A DNA stretch of 64,000 bases, taken from NCBI RefSeq assembly GCF_045679555.1, contig NC_092099.1, positions 9,966,076 through 10,030,075 on the forward strand, read 5' to 3'. The position numbers and the translations under genes were made by a program. The notes under the pieces were generated by a model, which searched no databases, was not told where the DNA came from, and saw only the letters and a program-made list of their open reading frames with translations. How positions within the stretch are numbered: position 1 is the stretch's first letter; each line of letters begins with the position of its first letter. Below, piece by piece: positions 59,501-64,000 of the stretch. This DNA is from Salvelinus alpinus (Eukaryota; Chordata; Actinopteri; Salmoniformes; Salmonidae).

Positions 59501-62500
59501 CCAGGCCAAATCACTGATATGTGAAGTCTGTGCATATTCATGCAAGCGCAAGTACGAGCTTCGCAAGCACATGCTCCTCAAGCACTCTCAGGGAGAGGGC
59601 CATCAGCCTCCAGTCTTCCAGTGCAAGTACTGTCCCTATCAGACATGCTACCGCCAGGCTCTGCACAACCACGAAAACTGCAAACATACCCGGACTCGAG
59701 AGTTCCGCTGTGCCCTCTGCCCCTACTCCACTTACAGCAGCACCGGCCTCTTCATCCACAAGAGGAAGGCTCATGGATACGTGCCTGGCGATAAGGAGTG
59801 GCAAGAGAACTATGCAGAGAAGGAGAGGGAGAACTCTGTGGACCTACTGCAGGGCTTCTACAAAATGCCAGCCAAGAACTCCGCTGAAGGTCCTATCAAG
59901 AACCTACAGGAGAAAGTCGCTGGCTCTGCTGTTCAAAATGAACACAACCTAGAAACTGTAACTGGCCCCAAAACCACAGAAATGGCAAATAAAAAATCTG
60001 ATATTGTCCAAGTGGTAGTTGACAAAGGGATTCTGGCATGTCACAATTCAACAGATAATCCAGAGCAATGCTGTACTTTAGTTTTGACAACAATAGCTAA
60101 CACAGAGTGCACTGAGATGGCATCCATGCAGGGTGAGACGCCAAACAGCAGAGACCCAACTTACAGAAGACCCACAGTGGACCCTAAAGGATCTAACACC
60201 CTGAGTCAAAAGCCAGCATCTGCAAGTGAGGCGGAGGAAGAGGACATGGCTATGGAGGACTGTGATGACCTAAATGATTCAGAAGACAGAGAAACTCCTT
60301 TAACCGCTACAAGGCAACAAGCAGAGGCTGCAGAGAACAACACACAGATAGTGGAGGTGTCTAGCGCAGCTAGCAACTCATCCGCTGAACCATTGGCGCA
60401 AAGCACCGACTCTGAGATTCGTCTGAAGGCCATGAGGAAGCAAGACAAGGACCAAGCGGAGGCTCTGGTCTTGGAAGGCCGGGTTCAGATGCTGGTGGTG
60501 CAGAATGAGGCCGGAGAGGCTAGCATATACCGGTGCGAACACTGCTCCTACGTGACTCGCAAGCAGACCTCTCTCCGACACCACTGCCATTCCCTCTGCC
60601 TCGCCAGGTGGAAGAGACTCAAGTGCCAAGCCTGTGGGGCGCAGTTCAAACAGAAGAGAGGCCTGGACACCCACCGCCTCAGGAAGTGTCCCGCTCTGCA
60701 GAAGAACACCAGGAGGTTCATTGGCACTCCCTCTGCTGGACAGTCTGGAGAAAGGGACTCGGGTCAGGGTAAATACCAGAACCCTGATAAAACCACAACC
60801 GCAGATCAATCAGAGATAGTATCTTGTGATGTTGCCCCAACCGAAGATTCCATAGACACACAACCAGAAATGAGAGGAGAGGAAGCAAACTTGTGCGATT
60901 TGACCAATCCTGAAGGCTCCGGTGTGAGAGGATCTACAGCACTACAGAAAAGCCAAAGAAAGAAAGTTGGGAAGACAAAAACGCAAGTGAAAGTTGGCAA
61001 GGTAAAGAGACCTGTGAAGATTAAAAAGATCAATGAGGGGAAAATCTTAGGAAAGACGGACAAAGCCCATCCTGTGAACACAGAGAATGACAATGCGCAT
61101 AGCTATATAGAAGATAACATGAAATTCACTTGCAAGATGTGCAGTTTCAGGTCCTCCAGGCTTGTGACAATAGAGCGTCACTGCTCGACGTGCACAAGAA
61201 AAGCTCCCACAAAGAAGGCTGTCCGAATTGTAAGCTCTCTGGAACAGGATGATGACAGCAATGAGGAGGATGAGAATATTAATAGTGGTTCTGAAGAAGA
61301 TGTGGTTGAGATAAAGGTATCAAATCCAAGCTATTCTCCTAAATTGTCCTGTCCCAACTGTCTTTTCAGGTGCAAACAGAAGAGAGCACTGAACAACCAC
61401 GAGAAGCGGGGCTGCCTGAAGCCGGACGAGGTGCAGTGCGAATTCTGCTCGTTTGTGGCCAAGTCACAGAAAGCTATGGCTAACCATGTACTGGTCCATC
61501 GGAAAGACAAGTTATCGCTCCTCAAAAAGGTCAAAAAGTCAGTTTTGCGCTGCGGCCATTGCCCCTTTACTTGTAAGCAAGAGCGTTGCATGACCCAGCA
61601 CGTGGCTCTGAAGCACGAAGGTGCCAGGCCCCACCGCTGCCGCTTCTGCCCGTTCAGCACCACACGGCGCTACCGCCTATATGCCCATGAATCTCTTCAC
61701 ACCGGCATGGGCCGCCACAGCTGCGACGTCTGCGACCAGACCTTTGGCGCTGCCTCCAAACTCCGCCAGCATCACAAGCGTGTCCACGACAAACAGCCCT
61801 CTCATTTCTGCACCCTGTGCGACTTCAGCAGCTACTCCCTCAACGATGTTGGACGACATACCCTCCGCTGCCACACAGGGAAGCTCCTGCACCCCTGCAG
61901 CCAATGTGAGGCACGCTTTAGCTCCGACACAGCGCTCAAGCAGCACTGCAGCCGCAAACACCTGAGCCCCGCCAGCGTAGCCTGCAAGCAATGTGACTTT
62001 ATCTGTGGCAGCCAGGCCACCCTCAAGGTCCACCAGCAGAAAAAGCACCCTCAGCTGGACTGTGCCACCTGCCAGGAGACCTTCCCCACCCGGAAGAGCC
62101 TGGAGGAGCACCAGAGGACCCACCTCACCCAGCAGTGCCCGCTTTGCCCCTTTGCCACCCGTAAGAGGCAGCCACTCACCCAGCACCTTCTCGACGAGCA
62201 TGAGGATGGCCCCCCAGAGGACAAGCCCCTAAAGTGTGCCATCTGTGGCTTCGCCTGTCGCCACCAACTGGTCTTTGAGCAGCACGTTCGCTCCCACGGG
62301 GGTACCCGCCTTTACAAGTGCACAGACTGCCAGTACTCGACTCGCAACAAGCAGAAAATCACATGGCACATTCGCATACACACAGGGGAGAAGCCCTACC
62401 ACTGTGAGCAGTGCAGCTACTCCTGCGCAGATCCCTCAAGGCTAAAGGTGAGCAATGAGGTCCTTCAAAAAAAAATGCTGTAATGAAACAAATGGTACTA

Positions 62501-63443
62501 CACCATTTTATTTTATAGAAGTCAGGTCATCTCAGTCTAATACCAAACCGTAGGGCTTAAAAAGTCTACAAGGACTGGTAGAGGACCATATATGTTAAGG
62601 TACCATGTGTTACAAATGGCGTAGTAGATAACTATTTATCATCATTGCCATTCCATTATAGTATCACATGAGGATCCACCAGGAGGAGAAGAAGTACCTC
62701 TGTCCTGAGTGTGGCTACAAATGCAAGTGGATGAGCCAATTGAAGTATCACATGACCAAACACACAGGTACAAACTACGAGTCACACACTATTGCTGTCA
62801 TCATTTATAACAAATACATTTAGTTGGAATTCAATCATAAAATGACCTTTCCCCTGCCCTTTCTTTCTCTCTCCCTCCACCCTCAGGGGATAAGCCATAT
62901 GCGTGCGACGAGTGCGAGTACCGCACCAACCGTGGTGACGCCCTCCGCATCCACAGGGAGACGCAGCACTGCGACGCTCGCACCTTTATCTGCGAGAAGT
63001 GTGGCAAAGGCTTCAAGACGCGCTTCCTACTTAAGACACACCAGCGTAAGCACAGCGAGGAGCGGCCTTACGTGTGCGGCCTGTGCCGCAGGGCCTTCCG
63101 TTGGCCAGCCGGCCTTCGCCACCATTACCTCACCCACACCAACCAGCAGCCTTTCATGTGCCGCTACTGCCCCTACCGTGCCAAGCAGAAGTTCCAGGTG
63201 GTCAAGCACCTCCGGGGGCACCACCCGGACCAGCCTGTGGAGCATGGGGTGGCCAAGGATCCCCACGCCCTCAGCCTAACCCTGCAGGATGCCCGTCTGG
63301 GTCGGCCGGAGGAGGGGGCTGGGGAGGAGGGGATGGAGGTGATTGTACCGGATGGGGTGGAGGTGTTGGTGCAAGAGAGGGTGGAGGTGTTGGTGCAAGA
63401 GAGGGTGGAGGAGGTCACAGAAGGCCAGCAAGGTGAGGAGTAA
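56536..63443 (+). CDS. znf142: ZNF142-type poly-C2H2 zinc-finger protein, seven coding exons
   Basis: Coding exons are 56536-57010, 57127-57357, 57622-58446, 58545-58722, 59432-62447, 62662-62767 and 62887-63443. All are GT-AG with consistent phases, giving 1795 codons. The first in-frame ATG of the exon that opens at 56524 is used (EPMETEG); an upstream exon could add residues. About 40 C2H2 fingers are visible. The first is YKCPLCNEVFTMPGALKHH and the last FMCRYCPYRAKQKFQVVKH. Many are of the C-x2-C-xF/Y type, several with degenerate final His (HCHSLC, HEKRGC). One finger is cut by the 62447/62662 intron (CSYSCADPSRLK, then YHMRIH). Exon 2 is low complexity with a basic RRARKRNP and an acidic EDDEDEEE run. 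The large exon has a disordered linker (about residues 680-880). ZNF142 is a nuclear protein with an ill-defined DNA-binding role. Naming rests on architecture plus head-to-head position with bcs1l, as in human. Confidence 0.93.
58755..58976. mobile_element. Internally deleted Tc1-like element in a ZNF142 intron
   Basis: The left end TACAGTACCAGTCAAAAGTT and right end CCAAACTTGACTGGTACTGT enclose only the terminal part of the 10557-family (GGCAAAGGGTGGCTACTTTG). About 220 bp, non-autonomous. Confidence 0.8.
58985..59205 (+). mobile_element. tRNA-derived SINE with HpaI-like 3' tail
   Basis: Head GTGGCGCAGCGGCCTAAGAC (A box) and B box GGTTCGATCCCAGG. The tail is AGGCCGTCATTGTAATTAAG and TACTGACTTGACTAGTATAA, the 3' end also seen in the HpaI copy at 3771. 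It sits directly after the Tc1-like deletion copy, in the intron before the largest ZNF142 exon. Confidence 0.8.
63343..63414 (+). repeat. In-frame 24-nt tandem repeat near the ZNF142 C-terminus
   Basis: GTGGAGGTGTTGGTGCAAGA plus GAGG is repeated in frame, giving VEVLVQER twice after a related VIVPDG block and before VEEVTEG. It lengthens the acidic C-terminal tail beyond the last finger. Confidence 0.85.
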
Positions 63444-64000
63444 AAAGGTTCAGGCCACTCAACTAGAACCTGAGAAAACAGACATTTTAGTGAACGTTTT
63501 GATGCAGTTTTCCTCATCCAAGCATGATGAGGACTGGGCTACAGCGGTAAACTGAATTAAACATCAACAAAGGACCTTGTCTTAATGAGTATGCATGTAC
63601 ATATACTACTGCAAAGTACACCATGAAACAAATATACAATTGTATGTTTAGTATTAAAACATTGTCAATTAACTGACAATTGCAAGAAATGTTGCTAACT
63701 GACAATTGCAAGAAATGTGCAGTTTAAAAATGTTTAACCAATAGGAATATAACTTTTTATATTAAGATGTTTTCAAAACAGCAGGTCTTTCATTTCTCTT
63801 TATTTGTAGAGCTCTATGCACATGCATACGTTACAATATAACACTTTTACAACATGATGCATGAGATAGCGATATAGTTTCATGCCACACTTTGAGGAAC
63901 TGTACAAAATGTCTATGGAAATGTTTCGATGGAGGACTAATAGTTTATGCAGTTAAGTTACTCTACCAGCACACGATGCAAATGTTGAATGGTAATGAAA
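63444..64000 (+). other. ZNF142 3' untranslated region and flank
   Basis: ATTAAA at 63556-63561 and 63653-63658 are candidate poly(A) signals, about 115 and 210 nt past the stop. A 26-bp unit containing AACTGACAATTGCAAGAAAT is tandemly duplicated (63671-63692 and 63697-63718). No further gene begins before the window ends. Confidence 0.5.

Overview
The window looks like salmonid fish nuclear DNA (Salmo/Oncorhynchus/Salvelinus type). It is saturated with repeats typical of that group: several Tc1-like families, HpaI-type and other tRNA-derived SINEs, L2, Rex1 and L1 LINEs, and the palindromic CACAGGAGG MITE. Three multi-exon genes keep vertebrate synteny (CYP27A1, BCS1L and ZNF142 lie close together on human 2q35). 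All exon limits here were read by hand from splice consensus, phase and protein similarity.

Layout. (1) 2.8-28.9 kb, minus strand: a complete nine-exon CYP27A-type mitochondrial cytochrome P450, 525 codons, spread over 26 kb because its introns are full of mobile elements. Intron 1 holds a 2.4-kb GCTAGC-rich tandem array. Intron 3 holds a decayed leucine-rich-repeat (Toll-like receptor type) pseudogene. Intron 5 holds an L2 LINE with a long open reverse-transcriptase frame, a Rex1 relic, a formin-like coding scrap between 20-bp direct repeats, and a Tc1-like element that was itself hit three times. (2) 29-33.9 kb: nested DNA elements and LINEs plus tRNA-Ala-headed SINEs. (3) 34.6-36.1 kb, minus strand: a broken Fc-receptor-like gene with four Ig-domain relics and a transmembrane segment. 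(4) 37.8-43.5 kb, minus strand: a complete seven-coding-exon BCS1L (420 codons), with transposons in two introns. (5) 43.5-53.6 kb: the divergent interval between BCS1L and ZNF142, now about 9 kb of repeats. An ETS-type ACTTCCGG motif lies near each presumed promoter. (6) 56.5-63.4 kb, plus strand: ZNF142, seven coding exons, 1795 codons and about 40 C2H2 fingers.

The three genes do not form one pathway. CYP27A is a mitochondrial sterol hydroxylase, BCS1L is the mitochondrial AAA chaperone for the Rieske protein of complex III, and ZNF142 is a nuclear zinc-finger protein. I see no new gene system. The most noteworthy signals are structural: the array with a 1.21-kb internal duplication, the nested insertion order, the formin scrap, two immune-receptor pseudogenes, and the tail shared between the L2 LINE and the tRNA-Ala SINEs.
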